This document shows, in pieces, positions 20,363-28,001 of a stretch of 64,000 nt of DNA. The stretch's first letter is position 1; every line of letters begins with the position of its first letter. This stretch comes from Phycisphaerales bacterium (lineage in GTDB: Bacteria > Planctomycetota > Phycisphaerae > Phycisphaerales > UBA1924): the NCBI GenBank assembly GCA_016741915.1, contig JACVCS010000003.1, positions 19,781 through 83,780 of the forward strand, given 5' to 3'. The notes below the pieces were generated by a model. That model saw only the letters and a program-made list of their open reading frames with translations. It was not told where the DNA came from and did no database searches. Both the position numbers and the translations under genes were made by a program.

Positions 20363-22435
20363 TCAGGAAAGCCCCGCGAAACGAGCCAGGTTGTACGCCA
20401 GCAGCGCCCCGCCGTACGCCACCGTGGTCATCCACACAAACTGCAAGACCGCCCACTTCACGTGCCCGCTCTCCTTGCTCGTGAGCACCAGCGTGGGCAG
20501 GCACTGCATCGCCAGCACGTAGAAGACCAGCAGGCTCCAGCACGTAGCCGGCGAGAAGACGCGCGTCACCCCGTCGCTCCGCGTGGCGCTGGCAAGTTCC
20601 TGCCTGATGGTCTGGTTGGCGTTCTCGTCGTCGCCTTCTTCCTGACCCGCGATCACCACGCTCATGGTGCTGACAAAGACCTCGCGCGCCGCAAAGCTCG
20701 CCAGCACCCCCACCGTCAGTTGCCAGTCGTACCCCAGCGGCTTAAACACCGGCTCCAACCCGCGCCCCAGCACGCCCATCAACGACGCGCTCTTCGCCTC
20801 GCGGTGTTCAAGGTGATCCGCCCGCGCGGTGAGCACTTCGACAAGCGCCTTCTTCCGCGCCGCTTCGTCGAGCTTCGCCAGTTCCGCCTGCTTCGCCGGG
20901 TCGTTCAGGTCCCACGTCGTCGCAGTGCCAGCTTCGACCATCTTCGCCTGCTCGCGAAGGGCGACAACCTTGGCGCTGGGCTCGGCTTTCGGGTAGCTGC
21001 CCATCCACCACAGCACGATGCAGATCGCCAGGATCGCCGTGCCCGCTTTCTTCAGGAAGACCATCGCCCGGTCGGTCGTCGCCAGCACCGCGTTCCGCAG
21101 GCTCGGGCGCTTGTACGTGGGCAGTTCCAGGGCCATCGGGCGGCTCTGCCCGCGCAGGATCGTCCGCCGAGCCAGCAGCGCCGAGAGGATCCCCGCGCCG
21201 ATCCCCAGCGCGTAACACCCCACAAAGGCCAGCGCCGCGGTGAGCGGGCTGTCCTTGAACAGCAGGCCTGTTAGCAGCACATACACCGGCAGCCGCGCCG
21301 AGCAGGTCATGAACGGCGCCACCAGAATCGTCGCCAGTCGCTGGCGTGAATCCGGGATGCACCGCGCCGCGATGATCCCGGGCAGCGCGCACGCGTGGCT
21401 CGAAAGCAGCGGCACGAACGAATGCCCGGGCAGCCCGAAAGGCCGCAGCGCCCGGTCCATCACAAACGCCGCCCGCGCCAGATACCCCGTGTCCTCAAGC
21501 AGGCAGATCAGGAAGAACAGCAGGCAGATCTGGGGTAAGAAGACCAGCGTGCTGCCCACCCCCGCGATGACGCCGTCTTTGAGCAGATCGTGCAAAGGCC
21601 CAACCCGCAGACCCAGTCCGTCCCAAGCCCAGTCGAGTGCGGAGCCCAGCCCACCGAAAAGCCCCTCGATCCAGCCCATGGGGTACTGCGCCAGCCAGAA
21701 GACGCACAAAAAGAGCCCCGTCATGATCCCCGCAAAGGCCAGCACGCCCAGCACCGGGTGCGTCAGGACCAGGTCGGCTCGATCCGTAAACGTCCGCCCG
21801 ATGAGCTCGCCGCTGCCCGAGGTGGCGCTGACGACGATCTCCTCCGCCCACGCGCCCAGCGCCGTTTCATCGCCCGGGGGCGTGCGTGTCGGCACCGCAC
21901 CCACCGTCACCGCCTCACGCAGTGCGCCACGCAGCTCATCGATCCCCTCTCCCGCGCGGGCCGAGATCAATACCACCGCGCACCCCAGCCGCTCACGCAA
22001 AACCGCCGCGTCGACGTGTAGACCCTGCTTCGCCGCCAGGTCCGCCATGTTCACCGCGACCACCGTGGGCAGCCTTCGGCGCAAAGTCTCGCCCACCAAC
22101 AACAGATTGCGTCCAAGGTTCGTCGCATCCACCACCACCAGCACCGCCTGCGGCTCAAAGGCCGGCTCGCCCACCGGGGCCGAGCGACCCTCGATCACCC
22201 CCAACGCCACTTCGGATTCAAGTTGACGCAGCTCAAGTGAATAGACCCCGGGCAGATCGACCAGCTCGATCGCCACCGCACCATCGCCCTGCCCGATGGA
22301 GAATCGTCCGACGCGTGCGTCGAGGGTCGTTCCGGGGAAGTTGCTGGTCTTGTGCCGAAGGCCCGTCAGGCGGTTAAAAAGCGTGGTCTTCCCGGTGTTG
22401 GGGTTTCCCACAAGCGCCACGCGCCGCTCGGTCAT
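20363..22435 (-). CDS. feoB: ferrous iron transporter FeoB
   Basis: Large inner-membrane Fe(II) transporter with an N-terminal GTPase domain. G1 is GNPNTGKT (residues 10-17), G3 is DLPG, and G4 is present as NMAD. The membrane part carries the Gate motifs, for example PLLSSHACALPGI near residue 360 and SFAAREVFVSTMSVV near residue 580. At 690 residues it is of normal length. The ATG at 22435 begins MTERRVALVG directly at the G domain and lies 20 nt after the feoA stop; a TTG 15 nt upstream is an alternative. The operon order is feoA-feoB-small membrane protein, controlled from the region upstream of feoA. Confidence 0.96.
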   Translation of the reverse strand: MTERRVALVGNPNTGKTTLFNRLTGLRHKTSNFPGTTLDARVGRFSIGQGDGAVAIELVDLPGVYSLELRQLESEVALGVIEGRSAPVGEPAFEPQAVLVVVDATNLGRNLLLVGETLRRRLPTVVAVNMADLAAKQGLHVDAAVLRERLGCAVVLISARAGEGIDELRGALREAVTVGAVPTRTPPGDETALGAWAEEIVVSATSGSGELIGRTFTDRADLVLTHPVLGVLAFAGIMTGLFLCVFWLAQYPMGWIEGLFGGLGSALDWAWDGLGLRVGPLHDLLKDGVIAGVGSTLVFLPQICLLFFLICLLEDTGYLARAAFVMDRALRPFGLPGHSFVPLLSSHACALPGIIAARCIPDSRQRLATILVAPFMTCSARLPVYVLLTGLLFKDSPLTAALAFVGCYALGIGAGILSALLARRTILRGQSRPMALELPTYKRPSLRNAVLATTDRAMVFLKKAGTAILAICIVLWWMGSYPKAEPSAKVVALREQAKMVEAGTATTWDLNDPAKQAELAKLDEAARKKALVEVLTARADHLEHREAKSASLMGVLGRGLEPVFKPLGYDWQLTVGVLASFAAREVFVSTMSVVIAGQEEGDDENANQTIRQELASATRSDGVTRVFSPATCWSLLVFYVLAMQCLPTLVLTSKESGHVKWAVLQFVWMTTVAYGGALLAYNLARFAGLS

Positions 22436-22455
22436 CTCGGCGGGTTCCAAGGTCC

Positions 22456-22914
22456 TTACACCCCGCGCGACGGTTCACCCGACGCGCCCACAGTCACCAT
22501 GCTCACCATGATCTTCTCGGCCAACGGACGCGCCAGCCCGATCCGGGCCGCACATCGACACCCCTGGGCATCCGCGCCCGGGTTCGAGGCGTGATGATGC
22601 CCCGAAACCACCGCGACGATGCACGGCTCACCCGTTCGGCACATCACCACCCGCCGACCCGGTGCCAGCCCCATCGCCCGCAAAAGTTTCCCGTCGTCTT
22701 CACTGAGGTTCGAATCCGCGATCACCCCGGTTTGCCCGGTTTTGAGGGCCGAAAGCGCCACCGCGGGGGTTGGCTCGGCCTTGTGCACGGCAAGCACCAC
22801 GGAAACCGAGGCAGAGCTCGCCCGCTCCGCCGCGCTGGCGCAGTTGCACGGATCACTCGCGCAGCCCTGCTGCACGACCTGCGGAAGCGGAGTGGATGAA
22901 GGGGTGGTGCTCAT
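22456..22914 (-). CDS. feoA: FeoA-family protein with Cys/His-rich additions
   Basis: Small cytoplasmic SH3-like partner of FeoB. The core (ALSALKTGQTGVIADSN, LLRAMGLAPGRRVVM, IGLARPLAEKIMV) matches FeoA. At 152 residues it is about twice the usual size. The N-terminus adds a Cys group (C18, C23, C25), and the loop normally joining the last two strands is expanded and contains HHH (106-108) and C119/C121, with C92 and C98 nearby. Such a ligand set could bind a metal or cluster, which would suit an iron-sensing regulator of FeoB, but that is inference. A TACGCT box lies 27 nt before the ATG, with a palindromic operator candidate just upstream. Confidence 0.88.
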   Translation of the reverse strand: MSTTPSSTPLPQVVQQGCASDPCNCASAAERASSASVSVVLAVHKAEPTPAVALSALKTGQTGVIADSNLSEDDGKLLRAMGLAPGRRVVMCRTGEPCIVAVVSGHHHASNPGADAQGCRCAARIGLARPLAEKIMVSMVTVGASGEPSRGV

Positions 22915-22941
22915 GGCGGTTGGACCTGCTTCGCCCGGAGG

Positions 22942-22947
22942 AGCGTA
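22942..22947 (-). promoter_or_regulatory. candidate -10 box of the feo operon
   Basis: TACGCT on the minus strand, 27 nt before the feoA ATG, gives a leader of about 20 nt. The palindrome at 22955-22969 lies 7 bp upstream of it. Confidence 0.5.
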
Positions 22948-22954
22948 GCGTCAA

Positions 22955-22969
22955 TGAGATTCAATCTCA
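22955..22969. promoter_or_regulatory. 7-1-7 palindromic operator candidate for feoAB
   Basis: TGAGATT-C-AATCTCA is a perfect 15-bp inverted repeat with the 7-1-7 geometry of Fur-family boxes. It lies between the -10 box and the expected -35 position, where a bound repressor would block RNA polymerase. Its sequence is not the classical Fur box, so the regulator could be Fur, MntR/DtxR-like or another factor. Confidence 0.55.
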
Positions 22970-23121
22970 ACACGACGAACCTCGTCTGCAGGCGGTGCTT
23001 TTCGATGGCTGGCTCGATCTTGGGGTATTCCCTTATCGAACGAGCCATCGTTCATTCGGATCTTCAATCGTCAAGTGGAGCACCGGTTGAGATTCCGGCA
23101 TGGTGGCCGCGGCCATTGAGA

Positions 23122-24276
23122 TCACACCGCACGGAGGGGGTCGGCGTCGGCGGTGCTGACGATGAACTTCGCGCTGGGCAGGCGGGTTGAGAGTTGCTGG
23201 GCGAAGGTGGGGAGGTAGCCGCGTTCGGTGGCGGTGTGCCCGCAGAGGAGGATCGACAGGCCCGCGGCGGTCATGGCGAGGACTTCGTGGTGCTTCATTT
23301 CACCGGTGATGAAGAGCTCGCAGCCGTCGCTGAGGGCGAGGGGGGCGAGGTCGCCGCCGGCGCCGGGGCAGACGCCGATGGTGTTGATCTTGCCGGGCTT
23401 GGCCTGCGCGACGGTGACGACGGGGATGTTCAGGTTCGTCTTCAGGCGCTGAGCGATGGTTTCAAGGTCCTGCGGCGTGTCGAGGATGAGGCGCCGACCG
23501 AGGCCCGTATCGCGCCGCGGCTGGGGTTGAAGTTCGTAGACATCGATCGCGGGGTGTTCGTAGGGATGGAACTGCTTGAGCGTCTGCAACGCGATGGGCA
23601 GAGCCCGGCGGGCGCAGACCATTTCCAGTCGCATCTCACGCACGGATTCGAGTTGACCGGGGTTGCCTACCGCGGGTGAGGCTTTGTCGGAGCCGAAGAA
23701 CGTGCCTGTACCCTCCGCAGCGAAGGAACAGACGGAGTACTCGCCGATCATTCCTGCGCCGGCGCTGGCAAGGCCCAGGCGGACGCGTTCAAGCGCATCG
23801 GCCGGTACGAACGTGACGATCTTCAAGCGCTGCGATGGGGGCAGGCTCGGCGCGGGGCGGAGGGCGCGCCGGTCGGCGCTGTGGGGTGAGCCGCTCTGGC
23901 GTGAGAGGAGGAGTTTGTTGGCGAGCCAGTCGGTCATGCCGTCGCGGGTGGCGTCGAGGGCGGTGTGGGGTGAGTAGATCGCCAAGCCTGCGCGGGCGGC
24001 GCGGAGGAGTGTTCGGCTCAGGGCCGAGTCGTCAACGAGGCGTTTGATGGGCTTGAAGATCGGCGGGTGATAGGCGATGACCGCCGCGGCCTTGTGCGTG
24101 AAGGCCTCTTCGAGGACCGCTTCGGTCAGGTCGATGGTGATCAGCACGGGCCCGGTGAGTGCGTCGGCGGGCGAGCCGAGCAGCAGGCCGACGTTGTCCC
24201 ACTCTTCCGCCAGCCAGGTGGGGGCGAAGTCGTCCAGGGTGCGGACAAGGTCGGCAACGGTCAGGTGCTGGGCCAT
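23122..24276 (-). CDS. Nif3-like dinuclear metal-centre protein
   Basis: 384-residue member of the Nif3/YbgI/YqfO (DUF34) family. Conserved segments are WDNVGLLLG near residue 28, IAYHPPIFKPIKRL near residue 65, YSPHTALDATRDGMTDWLA near residue 100, and the C-terminal LFITGEMKHHEVLAM and GHTATERGYLP, which supply the metal-binding His/Asp/Glu. A middle domain of about 130 residues places it with the longer YqfO-type proteins. The family is often annotated as GTP cyclohydrolase I type 2, but that activity is not established generally. The ATG at 24276 is chosen because MAQHLTVADLVRTLD is the usual family start. Confidence 0.88.
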   Translation of the reverse strand: MAQHLTVADLVRTLDDFAPTWLAEEWDNVGLLLGSPADALTGPVLITIDLTEAVLEEAFTHKAAAVIAYHPPIFKPIKRLVDDSALSRTLLRAARAGLAIYSPHTALDATRDGMTDWLANKLLLSRQSGSPHSADRRALRPAPSLPPSQRLKIVTFVPADALERVRLGLASAGAGMIGEYSVCSFAAEGTGTFFGSDKASPAVGNPGQLESVREMRLEMVCARRALPIALQTLKQFHPYEHPAIDVYELQPQPRRDTGLGRRLILDTPQDLETIAQRLKTNLNIPVVTVAQAKPGKINTIGVCPGAGGDLAPLALSDGCELFITGEMKHHEVLAMTAAGLSILLCGHTATERGYLPTFAQQLSTRLPSAKFIVSTADADPLRAV

Positions 24277-24390
24277 GCGGGATGATAAGAGAAGCACGGG
24301 GGACAAAGTGGCGGGCAAATCACGGGCGGATGTGGCTTTTTGTACGAAAAACCCGGAATGGGGTGTGAGTCAGAGGGGGTACGGTGTCGA

Positions 24391-24396
24391 TACACT
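24391..24396 (+). promoter_or_regulatory. candidate sigma-70-type -10 box upstream of rpoN
   Basis: TACACT at this position matches the window's TANNCT hexamer. It could provide a basal promoter for rpoN just upstream of the sigma-54-type site. Confidence 0.35.
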
Positions 24397-24407
24397 GTGA
24401 ACGCGTT

Positions 24408-24423
24408 TGGCATGGCAGTTGCA
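24408..24423 (+). promoter_or_regulatory. sigma-54-type (-24/-12) promoter of rpoN
   Basis: TGGCATG-GCAG-TTGCA fits the -24/-12 consensus (TGGCACG-N4-TTGCA) with one deviation. GG at 24409-24410 and GC at 24421-24422 have the required spacing. The predicted transcript start near 24433 leaves a leader of about 45 nt that contains the GAAGGAG ribosome-binding site of rpoN. Confidence 0.6.
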
Positions 24424-24478
24424 GTGGGTGCGGTTCTTGATGGCTGTGGGGGCGGGGGTTGAAGGAGTGCGGAGTTCG

Positions 24479-26071
24479 ATGCGGTTTGATGCCTCTCAAT
24501 CCATGCGCATGAGCCAGCAGATGAAGCTGGCGCCGCAGATGATCCAGTCGATGGAGATTCTGCAGATGTCGCAGGCGGAGTTGGAGGAGCGGATCGAGCG
24601 GGAGCTTGAGAACAACGCGACGCTGGAGATCGCCGAGGGGGGCGAGGGCGAGTTTGAGCTGCGTGCGGAGCGTGAGCAGGAGCGGTTTGAGGCGAAGGCC
24701 GAGCGGGGGGAGCTGACGGTCGGCGAGGGTGCGGCGGACTTTGAGCGGCTGGACACCTTTGAGCAGAGCAACCCCGAGGCGGCGGAGAACGCGTTTGATG
24801 AAGGAGTGGGGGGCAGCGGGCTGACGCGCGAGCGCGATGATTGGATGGAGCGGTCGCGTTCGGGGAGTGACGGCGGCGGCGATCGCGACGCGAAGATGGA
24901 CGCGATGGCGAACACGGCCGAGCGCGCCAAGCCGGTGCAGGAGCAGTTGATCGAGCAGTGGGCCCTGACGGAAGTCGACGAGACCCTGAGGCCCCTGGGC
25001 GAGGCGATCCTGGCGCATATTGAGGATGATGGGTACCTGCGGACGCCGCTGGAGAAGATTTTGGATCGGATGCCGGGCGCAACGATGAAGGGCGGCGCGC
25101 CGGTGGCGATCGCGGATTTGGAGCGGGCGCTGCGTGCGGTGCAGTTGCTCATGGAGCCGGCGGGGATCGGGGCACGTGACAGCAAAGAGTGCCTGCTGCT
25201 GCAGATCGACGTGAAGCTCGACGAACTCGCGGCCCGCGACGGCAGCGAGGCGGAGCGCAGCGGCTGGGAGCTTGCGCGCACGATCGTCGCGGAGAATCTC
25301 GAAGACCTGGCGAACAACCGGCTGCCCAAGATCGCCAAAGGCACCGGGGCGAGCGTCGATGAGATCAAGGGTGCGCTGGAGCGGTTGCGGACGCTGAGGC
25401 TCGCGCCGGGGCGCGGGCTGAGCGAGAGCGTTGAGCCGGCGATCGTGCCCGACGCGTTCGTGGAGTATGACGCGGAGGGTGATCGGTACATCGCGTACCT
25501 GAACGAATCGCGGTTGCCGAATCTGCGGGTGAATCAGGAGTACGCGAAGCTGGCGAAGGACCGCACGGCCCCGAAGCCCACGCGCGAGTTCCTGAAGACG
25601 AATCTCGCGAACGCGAACTTCCTGATGGACGCCATCGAGCAGCGAAAGAAAACGGTACTGCGCGTCCTTGAGGCGGTGGTGGATGCGCAGCGCGAGTACT
25701 TCGACTTTGGCCCGCAGGCGCTGAAGCCTTTGCCCATGACGAAGGTCGCGGAGCAGCTTGGGATCCACGTGGCGACGGTGAGCCGGGCGGTGGCGGATAA
25801 GTACATCCAGACGCCGCGTGGGATCGTGGCGCTGCGGAAGTTTTTCTCGGGCGGGACGGTGAGCAGCGAATCGGGCGAAGAGGTTGCGTGGGACGCGATC
25901 AAGGTGGCGCTGCAGGAGGTGGTGTCGACGGAGGATAAGAAGAACCCGCTGAGCGACGATCAGCTCGCGGAGGAACTGAAGAAGCGCGGGTTGGATATCG
26001 CGCGACGAACGGTTGCGAAGTACCGCGGGCAGTTGGGGATCCCGACCGGGCGGTTGCGGAAGGAGCATTGA
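24479..26071 (+). CDS. rpoN: RNA polymerase sigma-54 factor
   Basis: Alternative sigma factor that needs bacterial enhancer-binding ATPases. Region I (QQMKLAPQMIQSMEILQM) begins near residue 13, region II is acidic (about residues 60-150), the core-binding and HTH regions follow, and the RpoN box ARRTVAKYR is near residue 508. Length 530 is normal to slightly long. The ATG at 24479 is preferred. It sits just before region I, has GAAGGAG 11 nt and GGAG 4 nt upstream, and lies downstream of the predicted sigma-54 start site. Earlier in-frame starts (TTG 24407, ATG 24440) fall in or next to the promoter. Confidence 0.95.
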   Translation: MRFDASQSMRMSQQMKLAPQMIQSMEILQMSQAELEERIERELENNATLEIAEGGEGEFELRAEREQERFEAKAERGELTVGEGAADFERLDTFEQSNPEAAENAFDEGVGGSGLTRERDDWMERSRSGSDGGGDRDAKMDAMANTAERAKPVQEQLIEQWALTEVDETLRPLGEAILAHIEDDGYLRTPLEKILDRMPGATMKGGAPVAIADLERALRAVQLLMEPAGIGARDSKECLLLQIDVKLDELAARDGSEAERSGWELARTIVAENLEDLANNRLPKIAKGTGASVDEIKGALERLRTLRLAPGRGLSESVEPAIVPDAFVEYDAEGDRYIAYLNESRLPNLRVNQEYAKLAKDRTAPKPTREFLKTNLANANFLMDAIEQRKKTVLRVLEAVVDAQREYFDFGPQALKPLPMTKVAEQLGIHVATVSRAVADKYIQTPRGIVALRKFFSGGTVSSESGEEVAWDAIKVALQEVVSTEDKKNPLSDDQLAEELKKRGLDIARRTVAKYRGQLGIPTGRLRKEH

Positions 26072-26081
26072 GGGGGGAGGG

Positions 26082-26193
26082 GATCGAGGGATCGAGGGAT
26101 CGAGAGACCGAGGGATCAAGGGATCAAGGGAGCAAGGGAGCAAGGGATCAAGGGAACGAGGGAACGAGGGAACGAGGCACCGAGGGATCGAGG
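26082..26193. repeat. 8-bp tandem repeat, 14 copies
   Basis: Fourteen back-to-back copies of GATCGAGG or close variants (consensus GANCRAGG) fill most of the 131 nt between rpoN and ispE. Variants occur in blocks (GATCAAGG, GAGCAAGG, GAACGAGG), as expected from slippage and duplication. The repeat can be read in frame with ispE, but the Arg/Gly/Glu-rich product looks artificial. Confidence 0.9.
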
Positions 26194-26202
26194 GACGACG
26201 TG

Positions 26203-27234
26203 ATGCGGACGATTTCGGCACGGGCTTGGGGGAAGATCAACTTGGCGTTGGCGGTCGGGCCGCCGGAGCCCGCCGGCAGTGCGAAGCCGGGGTGGCATCG
26301 GATCTGTTCGTGGTTTGCGCCGGTGCTGCTGCACGATGAGCTCACGCTTGAGCGGCTGGATGATGAGCGTTCGGCGAGCGCGTTTGCGATCTCGTGGTGC
26401 GAGGATGCGCCGGTGATCAGCCCGATCGATTGGCCGATGGAGAAGGACCTGTGCGTGCGGGCGCTTCGGCTGCTGGAGCAGCGTGTCGGGCGACCGCTGG
26501 GCGTGAAGATGTCGCTGCGGAAGCGGATCCCGGTGGGCGGGGGGATGGGCGGGGGCTCGTCGGATGCCGCGAGCATGCTGCTGGCGGTGGATCGGTTGTT
26601 CGATTTGAAACTGGGGCGTGATGAACTGCGGACGCTGGGGGCGAAGCTGGGGAGCGATGTGGCGTTCTTTATCGATGACGAGATCGACGCCGGCGTTGAC
26701 GAAGCGGACGACGACGAGGGCGACGTGGATCCGATCGTCGCGGACCTTCGGCGTGCGTGGGACCGCCCGCCGCGGTCGGCGGTGGTGAGCGGGTTCGGTG
26801 AGACGATCGAGCGCGTGGAAACGCCGAGTGAGGATGTGCTGCTGATCGTGCCGGGGTTTGGGTGCCCGACGCAGGCGGTGTACAAGGCCTTTGATGCGAA
26901 GCCGACGGCGCGGGTTGATGAAGAGCGCGTGCGGGCGTTGGTTGAACGGGCGGCGGACGAAGGGGCGATCCCCGCGATGGAACTTTTCAACGATCTCGCT
27001 GCGCCCGCGGCGGCGGTGGAGCCGCGATTGGCGGAGGTGATGAAAAGGGTGCTCGCGCCGACGCAGATCCCGGTGTATGTGTCGGGGTCGGGGAGCACGC
27101 TGTTCGTGCCGTTTGAGGTGGAGGAGGACGACGAGGCGATCAATCGACTGGCGGATTTGGCGGAGCAGAACCTACCGCGGGAGGGGCCAGCAGCGGAGTT
27201 CGGCGTGGTGGCGGTGCCGACGCGGGTGGTGTGA
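26203..27234 (+). CDS. ispE: 4-diphosphocytidyl-2-C-methyl-D-erythritol kinase
   Basis: GHMP-family kinase phosphorylating CDP-methylerythritol in the MEP isoprenoid pathway. The N-terminal RAWGKINLALAVG and the ATP-binding IPVGGGMGGGSSDAAS (near residue 110) are diagnostic. LGSDVAFFI follows, and the C-terminal VSGSGSTLFVPF supplies the third GHMP motif. At 343 residues it is about 50 longer than most IspE, because of an acidic insertion near residues 160-185. The ATG at 26203 is chosen because conserved sequence begins at once and the upstream frame is only the 8-bp repeat. The isoprenoids it helps make feed the hopanoid pathway represented by the cyclase at 36764. Confidence 0.93.
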   Translation: MRTISARAWGKINLALAVGPPEPAGSAKPGWHRICSWFAPVLLHDELTLERLDDERSASAFAISWCEDAPVISPIDWPMEKDLCVRALRLLEQRVGRPLGVKMSLRKRIPVGGGMGGGSSDAASMLLAVDRLFDLKLGRDELRTLGAKLGSDVAFFIDDEIDAGVDEADDDEGDVDPIVADLRRAWDRPPRSAVVSGFGETIERVETPSEDVLLIVPGFGCPTQAVYKAFDAKPTARVDEERVRALVERAADEGAIPAMELFNDLAAPAAAVEPRLAEVMKRVLAPTQIPVYVSGSGSTLFVPFEVEEDDEAINRLADLAEQNLPREGPAAEFGVVAVPTRVV

Positions 27235-27287
27235 GGGACTGAGACAGTTGAACGGTGCAGATTGTCAGGACGTACGATTGTGCAGGT

Positions 27288-27611
27288 ATGGTCATCAACG
27301 GCGTGAACTTTCCGGAGCAGGAGATCGCGGCGTTCTGCGGTCGGTATGCCGTGGCGCGATTGTCTCTTTTCGGGAGCATCCTGCGAGAACCGTCGGGCGA
27401 GGGTGGGACGGGTTTTCGTCCGACGAGTGATGTGGACATGCTGGTGGAGTTTCGGGTCGGACAGACGCCGAGTTTGCTGGACTTTGCGGGGATGCAACTT
27501 GAGTTGTCGGCGTTGATCGGTCGTGAGGTGCATCTGCACACGCTGGCGATGCTATCGCCGTATTTCAGGAATGCGGTTGCGCGAGAAGCGAGGATGCTGC
27601 ATGCCGCGTGA
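27288..27611 (+). CDS. mntA: MntA-type nucleotidyltransferase antitoxin
   Basis: 107-residue minimal nucleotidyltransferase, partner of HepT. The GS motif (G29-S30, SLFGS) and the paired acids (D48 and D50 in SDVD) are present, but 17 residues separate S30 from D48, against about 10 in standard members. The extra loop is Gly/Glu-rich. MntA antitoxins of this family neutralise HepT by AMPylating it (established for characterised HEPN/MNT pairs). The gene overlaps hepT by 11 nt. The ATG 27288 has a TACGAT box ending 9 nt upstream; a GTG at 27255 is the alternative. Confidence 0.85.
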   Translation: MVINGVNFPEQEIAAFCGRYAVARLSLFGSILREPSGEGGTGFRPTSDVDMLVEFRVGQTPSLLDFAGMQLELSALIGREVHLHTLAMLSPYFRNAVAREARMLHAA

Positions 27612-27984
27612 GTCGTCGCAGGGTGGTCCGGGCGATCGTGAGCGGATGCAGCACATGCTGGACGCCGCGAGGGATGTCGCGACGATTGTTTCGGGGAAGA
27701 CAATCGCTGAACTGGACTCGGACATGATTACGCGGCGTGCGCTGCTGAACGCGTTGCAGGAGATCGGTGAAGCGGCGGCGCGCGTCGGAGATGAAGGGCG
27801 CCGGCGCACGCCCACACTTGCGTGGGGCAAGATCGTTGCGACACGGAACATTCTTGTTCACGTGTACTGGGGTGTTGATCACGAGCAGATCTGGAAAATG
27901 GCCACGATCAACGTGCCGGAGATGATCGCCGCCCTCGAAGCCGCGTTTGTGGATTGGCCGATGGGTGGGACGACGACTGAGTAA
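27601..27984 (+). CDS. hepT: HepT-like HEPN ribonuclease toxin
   Basis: 127-residue HEPN-domain protein. The catalytic RX4HXY motif is intact (R82, H87, Y89 in RNILVHVYW), which in characterised HepT toxins cleaves RNA or tRNA ends. Helical segments AARDVATIV and ALLNALQEIGEAAARV are typical. The ATG at 27601 overlaps the end of mntA, so the two are cotranslated. The frame is open to 27523, but the Cys/Arg-rich extension is a shadow of mntA. The pair is convergent with the methyltransferase gene, leaving 17 nt between stops. Confidence 0.88.
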   Translation: MPRESSQGGPGDRERMQHMLDAARDVATIVSGKTIAELDSDMITRRALLNALQEIGEAAARVGDEGRRRTPTLAWGKIVATRNILVHVYWGVDHEQIWKMATINVPEMIAALEAAFVDWPMGGTTTE

Positions 27985-28001
27985 GCCGCGGTCGCACCGA
28001 A

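Noticed and set aside
26068..26202. Extension of ispE upstream through the 8-bp repeat
   Set aside because: The added residues derive only from the tandem repeat; the conserved protein begins at 26203.
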